From NCBI GenBank assembly GCA_025936205.1, contig JAICTU010000361.1, forward strand, positions 1-9,484: DNA of 9,484 nt. Reading direction: 5' to 3'. The translations under genes and the position numbers were made by a program. Shown here piece by piece: positions 1 through 7,200 of the stretch. The notes beneath the pieces were generated by a model. The model was not told the DNA's origin, made no database searches, and worked only from the letters and a program-made list of their open reading frames with translations. Source of the stretch: Polyangiaceae bacterium. Lineage in GTDB: Bacteria; Myxococcota; Polyangia; Polyangiales; Polyangiaceae. Positions within the stretch are counted from its first letter, which is position 1. The number at the start of each line of letters is the position of its first letter.

Positions 1-1994
1 ACCAAGGTCAGGGCGATGGCAGCACGTACTCGACGAAGGGCGCCGGCACCTCGCGCGACGGCAGCAATAACGCGACCGGCACCTCCGACAGCAGCTTGTT
101 CGGCGGCTCGACGCTCAACAACTACGACGTCGCGATCTTCGACTGCGAAGGCTCCGCATATTCGCGAAGCTCTGCACGCCAGAATGCTCTGAATGCCTAC
201 GCGGACGCGGGCGGCCGCATCTTTGCGTCGCACTACTCGTACACCTATCTCGATGGCGCGACCTCGGATCGAACCTGTAGCGGCGCGGGCACCTGCGTCA
301 ACAACACGGGCTGCGGTGGAAACGCGACGTGCCAATCCGGCCATTGCGTGGGTGGCTGCAGCAGGACCTCGCACTGCGGTACGGGTGGCGCGTGCACGTA
401 CACGAACAAGAGCTCTTCGTACGCGTTCGATGACACCGCGACCTGGAACGGCCCGTATAACGACGAAGGCGCTACCACCACGGGCATCATCGACGTCAGC
501 CACTCGAAGGGCCAGGCCTTCAACACCTGGCTCGGTCAGGTGAATGCCTGGTCTCCGACCTACGGGGACGGCAACATCAGCATCACCGATCCGCGCGAGT
601 TCGTGAAGGCGGCGACGCCCGGCATCACCGAGCGTTTCGTGTACACCGAGAAGGACCACTACGCCACGGGCCTGAACAAGACCGACAGCGTCCAGCAGTA
701 CGGGTTTAACACCCCCGTCGGCGCCGCCTCGGACTCCGCTTGCGGGCGCGTGCTGTACAGCGCTTTCCACGTCGCGGGCGCCAACCTGGATACACACACC
801 AAGGTGTTCCCCGAGGAATGCAACAACAACCCGCTGACCGCTCAGGAACGCGTGTTGGAGTTCATGCTCTTCGATCTCTCTTCCTGCGTCTCCACCAGCG
901 CGCCGCCCACTTGCGTGGCCAAGACCTGCGGCGAGCTCGGCGCCAACTGCGGCTACGTCTCTGACGGCTGCGGCGGCCTGCTGAACTGCGGCACATGCAG
1001 CGCCCCGGACACCTGCGGCGGCGGCGGTACGCGCAACCAGTGCGGATCGAGCTGCACGCTGACCACCTGCGCTGCCGAAGGCGCCACCTGCGGCATCATC
1101 GGCGACGGTTGCGGCGGTACGCTCAACTGCGGCACCTGCACCTCGCCGGCGGTCTGCGGCGGCGGCGGCACCGCCAACGTGTGCGGTGTTCCGGCCTGCA
1201 CGCCCCGCTCGTGCGCGAGCATCGGTGCCACCTGCGGCATCATCGGCGATGGCTGCGGCGGCACCCTCGACTGCGGCACGTGCACGGGTGGCGCATTCTG
1301 TGGCGGCGGCGGCGCCAACACCTGCGGCATTACCAGCTGCAGCCCCACCACCTGCCAGGCTCAAGGCGCCAACTGCGGCACGATCGGCGACGGTTGCGGC
1401 AACGCTCTGCCCTGCGGCACCTGCCCGGCGGGCTCGGCCTGCGGCGCTGGTGGCCCGAACAAGTGCGGCCCGGTCTGCACGCCGACCACCTGCCAGGCTG
1501 CCGGCAAGAACTGCGGCTTCATCGGTGACGGTTGCGGCGGCGTGCTCGACTGCCTCTCCTGCTCCGAAGGCGTGGTCTGCGGCGGCGGCAATCCCGGCGT
1601 GGCCAACGTCTGCGGCGGCAGCTGCACGGCCACGAGCTGCAGCGCCAACAACGCCAACTGCGGCACGCTCAGCGACGGCTGCGGCGGCATCCTGAACTGC
1701 GGCACCTGCCCCGCCGGTCAGGTCTGCGGTGCTCAGCAACCGAACCAGTGCGGCAGCGGCACCTGCACGCCGACCACCTGCGGCGCGCGCTGCGGCATCC
1801 AGAGCAACGGCTGCTCGGGTACGCTGGACTGCGGCCCCTGCAACGGCTGCGTGCCCTTCCAGTGCCAGTCCGGCATCGACTGCGGTCCCGTCGCCGACGG
1901 CTGCGGCGGCCTGGTCGACTGCGGCGTGTGCCGCAACGGCAACACCTGCGGTGGCGGCGGCGTCGCCAGCAAGTGCGGCGGCGGCATCCAGTAA
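1..1994 (+). CDS. Secreted cysteine-rich repeat protein with N-terminal GATase-like domain (5' end missing)
   Basis: The frame is open from the left edge (first full codon at 3) to TAA at 1992-1994, giving 663 visible residues. A TTG at 96 could be read as a start, but coding sequence continues upstream of it, so the true start lies outside the window. The first part (about 3-890) is globular, with segments YDVAIFDCEG, AYADAGGRIFASHYSYTYL and LEFMLFDLSSC. This arrangement suggests a class I glutamine-amidotransferase/ThuA-like fold, but I see no complete Cys-His-Glu triad, so enzymatic activity is not claimed. An 8-Cys insert lies at 276-395, and eight tandem Cys-rich repeats fill 912-1991. 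So many regularly spaced cysteines imply disulfide bonding outside the cytoplasm. Similar myxobacterial proteins are, as I recall, sometimes labelled tryptophan synthase alpha chain; nothing here supports that. The role is unknown; a surface or secreted structural or binding protein is my inference. A strong terminator follows the stop. Confidence 0.8.
   Translation, partial: QGQGDGSTYSTKGAGTSRDGSNNATGTSDSSLFGGSTLNNYDVAIFDCEGSAYSRSSARQNALNAYADAGGRIFASHYSYTYLDGATSDRTCSGAGTCVNNTGCGGNATCQSGHCVGGCSRTSHCGTGGACTYTNKSSSYAFDDTATWNGPYNDEGATTTGIIDVSHSKGQAFNTWLGQVNAWSPTYGDGNISITDPREFVKAATPGITERFVYTEKDHYATGLNKTDSVQQYGFNTPVGAASDSACGRVLYSAFHVAGANLDTHTKVFPEECNNNPLTAQERVLEFMLFDLSSCVSTSAPPTCVAKTCGELGANCGYVSDGCGGLLNCGTCSAPDTCGGGGTRNQCGSSCTLTTCAAEGATCGIIGDGCGGTLNCGTCTSPAVCGGGGTANVCGVPACTPRSCASIGATCGIIGDGCGGTLDCGTCTGGAFCGGGGANTCGITSCSPTTCQAQGANCGTIGDGCGNALPCGTCPAGSACGAGGPNKCGPVCTPTTCQAAGKNCGFIGDGCGGVLDCLSCSEGVVCGGGNPGVANVCGGSCTATSCSANNANCGTLSDGCGGILNCGTCPAGQVCGAQQPNQCGSGTCTPTTCGARCGIQSNGCSGTLDCGPCNGCVPFQCQSGIDCGPVADGCGGLVDCGVCRNGNTCGGGGVASKCGGGIQ
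276..395 (+). other. Eight-cysteine insert inside the N-terminal domain
   Basis: Eight cysteines occur in 40 residues with spacing C-x5-C-x5-C-x5-C-x4-C-x3-C-x5-C-x5-C, including the stretch CGGNATCQSGHCVGGC. The spacing differs from the C-terminal repeats and resembles the small disulfide modules (CxxxxxCxxGxCvxGC style) common in myxobacterial surface proteins. It sits between ASHYSYTYL and the AFDDTATWNG segment of what otherwise reads as one continuous globular domain. It therefore looks like a surface loop insertion, which is inferred without an alignment. Confidence 0.55.
912..1991 (+). repeat. Eight tandem 8-Cys repeats (about 141 bp each) in coding sequence
   Basis: The units start at 912, 1053, 1197, 1338, 1476, 1623, 1764 and 1848, with lengths 141, 144, 141, 138, 147, 141, 84 and 144 bp. 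The consensus is C-x4-C-x6-C-G-x3-DGCGG-x2-x-C-G-x-C, then a turn rich in Gly with two further Cys ending in CG. Seven units have all eight cysteines. Unit 7 (1764-1847) has six, lacking the Gly-rich end with the last two, and has a shortened C2-C3 loop (CGARC). That totals 62 cysteines. Units 2 and 3 share the residues GATCGIIGDGCGGTL and are nearly identical there in DNA, which suggests recent duplication or gene conversion. The repeats are protein-coding, not CRISPR. They probably fold as small disulfide-stapled modules forming a rod-like stalk or binding array. Confidence 0.9.
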
Positions 1995-2022
1995 AGCAAC
2001 GGCAACAACGCTGAGCTGAGCG

Positions 2023-2050
2023 AAGGGGCGGTCGAGAGACCGCCCCTTTT
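2023..2050 (+). terminator. Intrinsic terminator after the Cys-repeat gene
   Basis: A perfect 11-bp stem (AAGGGGCGGTC at 2023-2033 with GACCGCCCCTT at 2038-2048) closes a GAGA loop, a GNRA-type tetraloop. It is followed by T residues to 2050 and then GCTTTCT. It starts 28 bp after the stop codon. It should end the upstream transcript, so the protease gene downstream needs its own promoter. Confidence 0.92.
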
Positions 2051-2252
2051 GCTTTCTAGAGATTTGGGCCGGGCCTCCGCCGCACGACACCCGTCGAAAC
2101 CTCGGGACGTTTACAGGCATGGCACGTGCAATCGTAGCCCCCGAAGCGAAACCCCCGCTGCCCTCCGTGGCGTCGCAACGCCTTCTCGCCTCAGCGAGGC
2201 AGAATGCGTGAGGCAACGCCGGGACCGGGCGAGCTAAGCCTGGAGCCGATGC
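2051..2252 (+). promoter_or_regulatory. Spacer upstream of the protease gene, candidate promoter/operator region
   Basis: No convincing gene lies here. A TTTACA at 2110-2115 matches the TTGACA -35 box in 5 of 6 bases, but no good -10 box lies at the expected distance (CGTAGC at 17 bp). A perfect 8-bp palindrome GCACGTGC lies at 2122-2129, between the two positions, and could be an operator. Closer to the gene are small inverted repeats: 2170-2181 (GCGT/ACGC), 2188-2200 (GCCTC/GAGGC with an AGC loop) and 2206-2219 (GCGT/ACGC). GCAACGCC occurs twice, at 2176-2183 and 2213-2220. The protease promoter must lie in this interval because a strong terminator precedes it, but its exact position is a guess. 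Confidence 0.25.
2241..2245 (+). promoter_or_regulatory. Ribosome binding site of the protease gene
   Basis: TGGAG lies 7 nt before the ATG at 2253. A second ATG at 2249 is in another frame. An in-frame TAA at 2235-2237 rules out a longer protein, so this site fixes the start. Confidence 0.7.
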
Positions 2253-3716
2253 ATGTCATTGAACTCGCGCGCTGTCTTCAGCCTGATCCTCGCCTCTTGC
2301 TGGGCCTGCAAGGCCAGTTCCAGCAGCGGCGAGCGAGCGGCGGATCCACCTGCCCCCGAGCCCGCTGTCAGTCCAGCGCCCCCGCCGCCAGCAGATCGCG
2401 TGCCTCAGGCGCGCGAGGTCGGCGAGGCGTTCGTGGGCGTCGCGGAGCGACTCGCGCCCGCGGTGGTGCGCATCACGACACGAGAGCAGGCGGCCGACGC
2501 GCGGGGCTCCAGCTCCACCAGCGGCTCACCCTTCGAACGCTTCTTCGAGGAGTTTGGCAGCCCGAGCGTGAACCCTGAACCACGGGTGGGCATGGGCTCC
2601 GGCGTGGTGATCGACGATGCGGGACACATTCTCACCAATCAGCATGTCGTGGCAAACGCCGAGGACGTGCGCGTGACGTTCGTCGACGGCAAGGAGCTCA
2701 GTGCCAAGATCGTGGGCAGCGACGCCAAGACGGATCTGGCAGTGATCCAGGTCGAGGCGGCCAATCTCAAACCGGCCCAGTTCGGTAGCTCCGACGGCAT
2801 GCGCGTGGGCGAGTGGGTGATGGCAATCGGGAATCCCTTCGGCCTGGACCACAGCGTCACGGTGGGCGTGCTGTCGGCGAAAGGCCGCTATGGCTTCGCG
2901 CCGGGTCAGCTGGAAGATTTCTTGCAGACCGACGCCTCGATCAACCCGGGCAATTCGGGTGGACCGCTCGTGAACCTCGAGGGCAAGGTGATCGGCATCA
3001 ACACCATGATCGCGGGCATTGGAACAGGGGTCGGCTTTGCCGTCTCGGAGGCCATCGCCCGTCCCATCGCGCAGCAGCTGATCGCCCAGGGCAAGGTGGT
3101 GCGTCCCTACGTGGGGATCAGCATGCAGACCCTGACGCCCAGTGTGCGCGAGGCGATCGGTGCGCAGGCTCCCGAGAAGGGTGCGCTCGTGGCAGAGATC
3201 CAGAAGGGATCACCGGCAGATCAAGCCGGCGTGCAGCCGGGCGATGTGATCGTGGCGCTCGACGACAAGCCCATTGCAGACTCGCGCGACGTGCAACAGG
3301 CGGTGCTGCAGCACAAGGTGGGGGACAACGTCGCTGTCAAGGTCTGGCGCGACGGCAAGACGCTACAGATGGCGGTGCGCACCGCGGAGCTGCCGGGACA
3401 GACCCCTGCCCCGAATCAACCCGGCAAGCAAGACGATGTGGGCATGGCACTGCGTCCGCTGACGCCGGAGCTCGCGGATCGGCTCGGCGTGGCGCCAGGC
3501 ACACAGGGCCTGGTGATCTCATCGGTGCGGCCCGACGCGGCGGCCGCCCGTGCGGGACTACGCCCCGGTGACGTGCTGCTGGGCGTCGATCGCAAGCCCG
3601 TGAAGAACGCGCGCGATGCTCTGCAGCAGCTGGCCGCCGCGCGTCCGGGCGGGCATCTGTTGCTGATCCAGCGCGGTGACAGCACGGCCTTTGTGGTGCT
3701 GGGAAGCGCCCACTAG
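2253..3716 (+). CDS. htrA: HtrA/DegP-type serine endoprotease with two PDZ domains, predicted lipoprotein
   Basis: This is a complete 487-residue member of the DegP/DegQ (Do) family of envelope proteases and chaperones, which degrade or refold damaged exported proteins. The catalytic triad is intact: His131 in TNQHVV, Asp161 in KTDLAVI and Ser235 in NPGNSGGPLV. The segment SPFERFFEEFG (about 92-102) before the His resembles the LA loop of the family. PDZ1 spans about 285-378 (core GSPADQAGVQPGDVI) and PDZ2 about 395-485 (core AAARAGLRPGDVL). The length is close to that of soluble DegP proteins. The N-terminus (MSLNSR, a short hydrophobic run, then LASC at 13-16) looks like a lipoprotein signal with Cys16 as the lipidated residue. 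A Pro-rich tether at about 31-52 leads to the protease. Lipid anchoring is unusual for the family and is inferred from the motif; a normal signal peptide is the alternative. The gene is monocistronic as far as visible and converges on the minus-strand gene at 3738. Confidence 0.95.
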   Translation: MSLNSRAVFSLILASCWACKASSSSGERAADPPAPEPAVSPAPPPPADRVPQAREVGEAFVGVAERLAPAVVRITTREQAADARGSSSTSGSPFERFFEEFGSPSVNPEPRVGMGSGVVIDDAGHILTNQHVVANAEDVRVTFVDGKELSAKIVGSDAKTDLAVIQVEAANLKPAQFGSSDGMRVGEWVMAIGNPFGLDHSVTVGVLSAKGRYGFAPGQLEDFLQTDASINPGNSGGPLVNLEGKVIGINTMIAGIGTGVGFAVSEAIARPIAQQLIAQGKVVRPYVGISMQTLTPSVREAIGAQAPEKGALVAEIQKGSPADQAGVQPGDVIVALDDKPIADSRDVQQAVLQHKVGDNVAVKVWRDGKTLQMAVRTAELPGQTPAPNQPGKQDDVGMALRPLTPELADRLGVAPGTQGLVISSVRPDAAAARAGLRPGDVLLGVDRKPVKNARDALQQLAAARPGGHLLLIQRGDSTAFVVLGSAH

Positions 3717-3737
3717 GAGTGGGACCGCTTCAACGCC

Positions 3738-4256
3738 TCACTGCCCGCCCTGGCTCGAGCCGGGGCAGGTCGACATCCGTACCTCGCCGTCGGCATCGTC
3801 GCTGTTCAGCCACCACACGACACGCGCTGCGAGCGAGTCGTCCTTGGGGCCCGACGGGACGAAGTTGTCGAAGTAGGTGAGAATGAAGGTCAGGCTGTGG
3901 CAGCCCGGCTGCACCGGCGTGGTCCAGCGCATGGTGACGTTGCGCGTGTCCTCATAGATGCCCGCCGGAACGGGTTGCTGCACTGTCAGCACGCTGCCGG
4001 AGCCCGGCACCAGATCGAGGTACAGCCGCGCCTCGAGCTGAATGTTCACGTCCTCGGAGTGGAACGGGACGTAGACATCGAGCGGGATGGGCCCCTCGTA
4101 CACGGCGCCCAATGGCGGATCGACCTGGCCCGCGATCACGAAGGGTGGCCGCTGCCCGCGCGGCGAGAAGGTGGGCGCGGCATCCAGGCACCCGAAGAGC
4201 ACGCCGGCCCCGAGCAGCGGCGGCAGAAGGGGCCGGCTCATGGCACGCGCGTTCAC
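3738..4256 (-). CDS. Small predicted lipoprotein, translationally coupled to the TPR giant
   Basis: The protein has 172 residues. The GTG start at 4256-4254 is chosen because GAGGAG lies 6 nt upstream (4263-4268) and because it overlaps the preceding gene's TGA as GTGA. The in-frame ATG at 4241 would be 21 nt from that site, and an extended frame back to 4544 is only antiparallel shadow of the giant gene. The N-terminus has Arg4 and Arg8, a hydrophobic run and the lipobox LFGC with Cys23. The mature part (about 150 residues) has alternating hydrophobic patterns (IPLDVYVPF, LEARLYLDLV, HSLTFILTYF, ARVVWWLNS) typical of a beta-sandwich. Cys119 and Cys164 could form a disulfide. I recognise no family; an Ig-like fold is a guess. 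Coupling suggests that it is made in step with the TPR protein and may be its envelope partner. Confidence 0.85.
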   Translation of the reverse strand: MNARAMSRPLLPPLLGAGVLFGCLDAAPTFSPRGQRPPFVIAGQVDPPLGAVYEGPIPLDVYVPFHSEDVNIQLEARLYLDLVPGSGSVLTVQQPVPAGIYEDTRNVTMRWTTPVQPGCHSLTFILTYFDNFVPSGPKDDSLAARVVWWLNSDDADGEVRMSTCPGSSQGGQ

Positions 4257-7200
4257 AGCCCTCTCCTCGTGATTCCAACCCGTACGGGCTCGGGACGCCA
4301 GCGCAAGTGGGCGTACAACGGGTCGCAAGCCAGGCGCACCAGATCGCTGGCCGCCGGCGAGCGCGCGCACAGCCGGCTCAGCCCGTCCGGTGCCTGCAGA
4401 AGTCCCGAGTCGATTCCTTCTTCTGCGATCACCCGTCCCAGGGCCACGCCCAGCGTGCCCGACGCGAACAGGCCCGCGCGGCGCGCGGCGCGGCGTGCCG
4501 CGGCGACGGCGAGCTCGCGCGTCAGGCGGCCCTCCCGGCACCACTGCGTCATCTGGCGCTGAGTGCGCGGCGATAAGCTCTCCCAGAGCAAGGCCGAGAG
4601 CCGGGCCGTCGAAGTGAAGTTCGTCTGCGAGCTCTCGGGCGGACCGAAGGCACTGTAGACGGCCCGGAACAGGTCGTCGATCTGCTCGTACGTGGCCGCG
4701 TTGATGATCGCGTAGGCGGGCAGCGTGCCCGCCAACGCAGCGCCCAGCTCGTAGCGCAGCTGCGGGCTGTCTTCGCGGTATTCTCCGCGCACCAGCACCG
4801 AGGGCTCGCCCATCATGATCACGCTGGCGCGCAGCTCTCCCGCGAGCGGCAGCTGCAAGAGGGGCGTGGCAGAGAGCCCGAGCAGCCGCGCTACCTTGAA
4901 GTACGCCTGCGCCAGCGGCGAAGGATCGTCTGCGCGGACCCGCCGGGCTGACTTGATGTCACGCACGCTCTCCCACTCCAGTACCCGCCGGGTGCTCTCC
5001 CAAATCACCTCGAGCGCGCGTGGTGGATGGCCGTCCGCCTCGCTGAACAGCAGACCGCGCAGCTCGTCGACGCGCTCGAACTGCACGCCGAGCGGAGGAG
5101 CGACCTCCGCATTGCCGCTCCCCGCACAGGTCCGCACGTGCGCGACTGCGCCCGCGTGCTCCGCATCACCGGACGCCGTCGCCGAGCGTTCCAGCAGCTC
5201 CAGCGCGAGCGCCTCGCCCGGCTTCGCGCGCACCAGCGCCAGCCCCACGGTGAGCGCATCTCCGGAGCGCGCAGCGTCGACGGACAGGCTCTGCGCGAGC
5301 TCTCGCCCCGCCTCCACCGACCCACCCTCGAGCTGGCGATACAGCTCGCGTTCGCGCTCGTTCGCGGCTCGAAACTCGCGAGCGCGCGGCAACGGCCCGG
5401 AGCTGCTGGGCGCGACCTCGGGAGGCGACGTGGCCAGCGCAGGCGCCGAGGGCCGCGCGGTGGCGGGACGCACGGGTGATGCCGCCGCCTCCCCGCGGCC
5501 GATGCCAATCTGCGTGCGGCGTGTCGAGCGCAGCTCCAGTTCGACGGGTTCGCCTGCGGCCGGCACCAGGCGCCGCGCCAGCGGAAGCGAGCTGGCGCTG
5601 GAATGCGCGGCAGAGGCGCTCTGTTGCGCGTCGGAAGGCGCAGGGACGAGCTCTTCACGCAGCCGCGCGAGCGCATCGGCGAGCGCCGCATCCGCCGCCG
5701 CGAGCTTCAGATAACGCTGGGCCGCCGGGACGCGGTCTCCAGCCTGCGCCGCGCGCGCCGCCTCCAGCGCGACCTGGCTCTGCTTGCGCAGACCTCGCAG
5801 GTCGCCGCCGCCGAGGGCGACGTCGAAATGTTCCAGCGCTTCCTCGGGAGCCGTGCTCTTCGCCAGGCGCTCGGCCAGCCCCACCGCGACCAGCGCACTC
5901 GGGCCCAGCCGCTCGCGCACCGCCCGCAGCTCCGCCAGGCCGCCGCCGCCCTCCGCCAGATCGAGCGCCTCGGCCAGCAGGAACGCGGCGAGATCGAGCT
6001 GATCGCCGCCGAGCTTGTCCAGCACGGCACGCAGCCGCTGCACGCTGGCGCGCGCCTCGGCCTGGCCGCGCGGGCCACGGCGGCGATACTCCAGATAGCT
6101 GGCGAGGATCTGCGCCTCGGCGTCATCGGGGACCCAGTTGGCGGCTTCGTTCGCGCACTGGCAAGCGCGTTCGTCATCGCCGAGCCGGCGCCAGATATTG
6201 GCGGCCTCCAGCTGGGCAGCGGCGCGATCCCGCACCGGTTGATCCGTGACCAGCGCCAGCTCCTCCAGCGCGCGCGCCAAGCGCGGCTCGTTCTGGCCAT
6301 CCCGCTCCAGGCGCACGGACAGCCGCGCGAGGCCGAGCGTGCGCGGCAGCGTCTGGGGCGCCGCGAGCACCCGCCGCGCCGCCATCACGTCGCCGGCATC
6401 CAGATACAAGCGGCAGGAGCGCTCCGCCAGCTGCGCGGCGATGGGCCGCGTCGAGGAGAGCCCGCTCGCGGTCAGCCAGGCTTCGGCCGCCGCCGGCTGA
6501 TCGCCGAGCGCCTCGCTGAGCTGGGCGTAGCGCTCGATCACCGAGCGATCCGCGGGAGTCTGTTCGACCAGTGTGGCGAGCTCCTTGCGCGCGCCAGCGA
6601 GGTCCCCCAGGCGCGTTTCGAGCAACTCGCTGCGCCACAGCACGAGGCGCCGGCGTTCCCGCACCGAGACGCCGAGCGCCAGATGGCGCTCCAGCAACTC
6701 GACCAGCTGCGCCCAATCTTCGCGCGCCTCACACTCGGCCTCGAGCCGATTGAGCGCCTGCGTATCTTCGGGATCGGCGGCTAGCCAGCGCCGCAAGATC
6801 TCGGTGGCGAGCTCGGGCTGCCCCCGCTTCTTGGCGACCTCCCAGGCTTCATTGAGCCACAAGCCCTGCTTGACGCGATCGGAAGACCCTTCGACCAGGC
6901 GCGTGAGAATTTGCTGCCGGCGCTCGTCGTCGCCCGCCGCGCGCGCGGCCTCCAGGGCTCGCGTCCAGAGCGCCACGTCGTCCGGCGCCTGTTCGCCCGC
7001 TTCGAGCAAGAGCCCCAGCGCGCGCGCTGGCTGCCGTTGCTCGAGCAGCTGCGCGGCCAGGGCTCGAGCGGCTTCGCTGGCGGTCTCGCGATCCAGCTCG
7101 GGGCGCGCGGCGGTGAGCACCTGGTCGGCCAGGTCCAGCTTGCCCCCGGCGATCGCCAGTTGCAGCAAGCGCGAGAGCACCTCGCTGCCGAGCTGCGATT

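Noticed and set aside
96..98. TTG at 96 as the start of the Cys-repeat gene
   Set aside because: The frame is open with coding-like composition back to the window edge, there is no ribosome binding site, and a start here would leave no signal peptide for a disulfide-rich protein.
953..1705. Pro/Gln-rich open frames on the minus strand (953-1351 and 1361-1705)
   Set aside because: They are the reverse complement of the Cys-rich repeats; their internal repetition simply mirrors the plus-strand array.
912..1991. CRISPR-like regular repeats
   Set aside because: The period of about 141 bp is coding, diverges at wobble positions and keeps the protein frame; there are no short identical repeats with unique spacers.
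2049..2237. A 62-codon open frame in the spacer before the protease gene
   Set aside because: It begins inside the terminator, has no ribosome binding site, and its product is Arg-rich without pattern.
2813..3571. A 252-codon open frame within the protease gene, another frame, same strand
   Set aside because: It is Arg/Gly-rich and entirely contained in a gene with intact catalytic and PDZ motifs.
3741..3768. Inverted repeat CTGCCC...GGGCAG around GGCTCGAGCC, as a possible terminator for the convergent genes
   Set aside because: It lies inside the last codons of the lipoprotein gene, the pairing is interrupted and there is no T-run on either side.
4257..4544. Longer N-terminus for the small lipoprotein, starting at 4544
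   Set aside because: The extension is Arg/Gly-rich shadow of the overlapping TPR gene, and the lipoprotein signal with its ribosome binding site starts at 4256.
4815..5714. A 299-codon Ser/Arg/Ala-rich open frame on the + strand
   Set aside because: It has the low-complexity composition of a shadow frame of the TPR gene and no sensible start site or motif.
5603..6784. A 393-codon open frame on the + strand, opposite the TPR giant
   Set aside because: It lies antiparallel inside a long, clearly coding minus-strand gene. It is Arg/Gln/Leu-rich without domain motifs, as expected from GC-biased codons read on the other strand.
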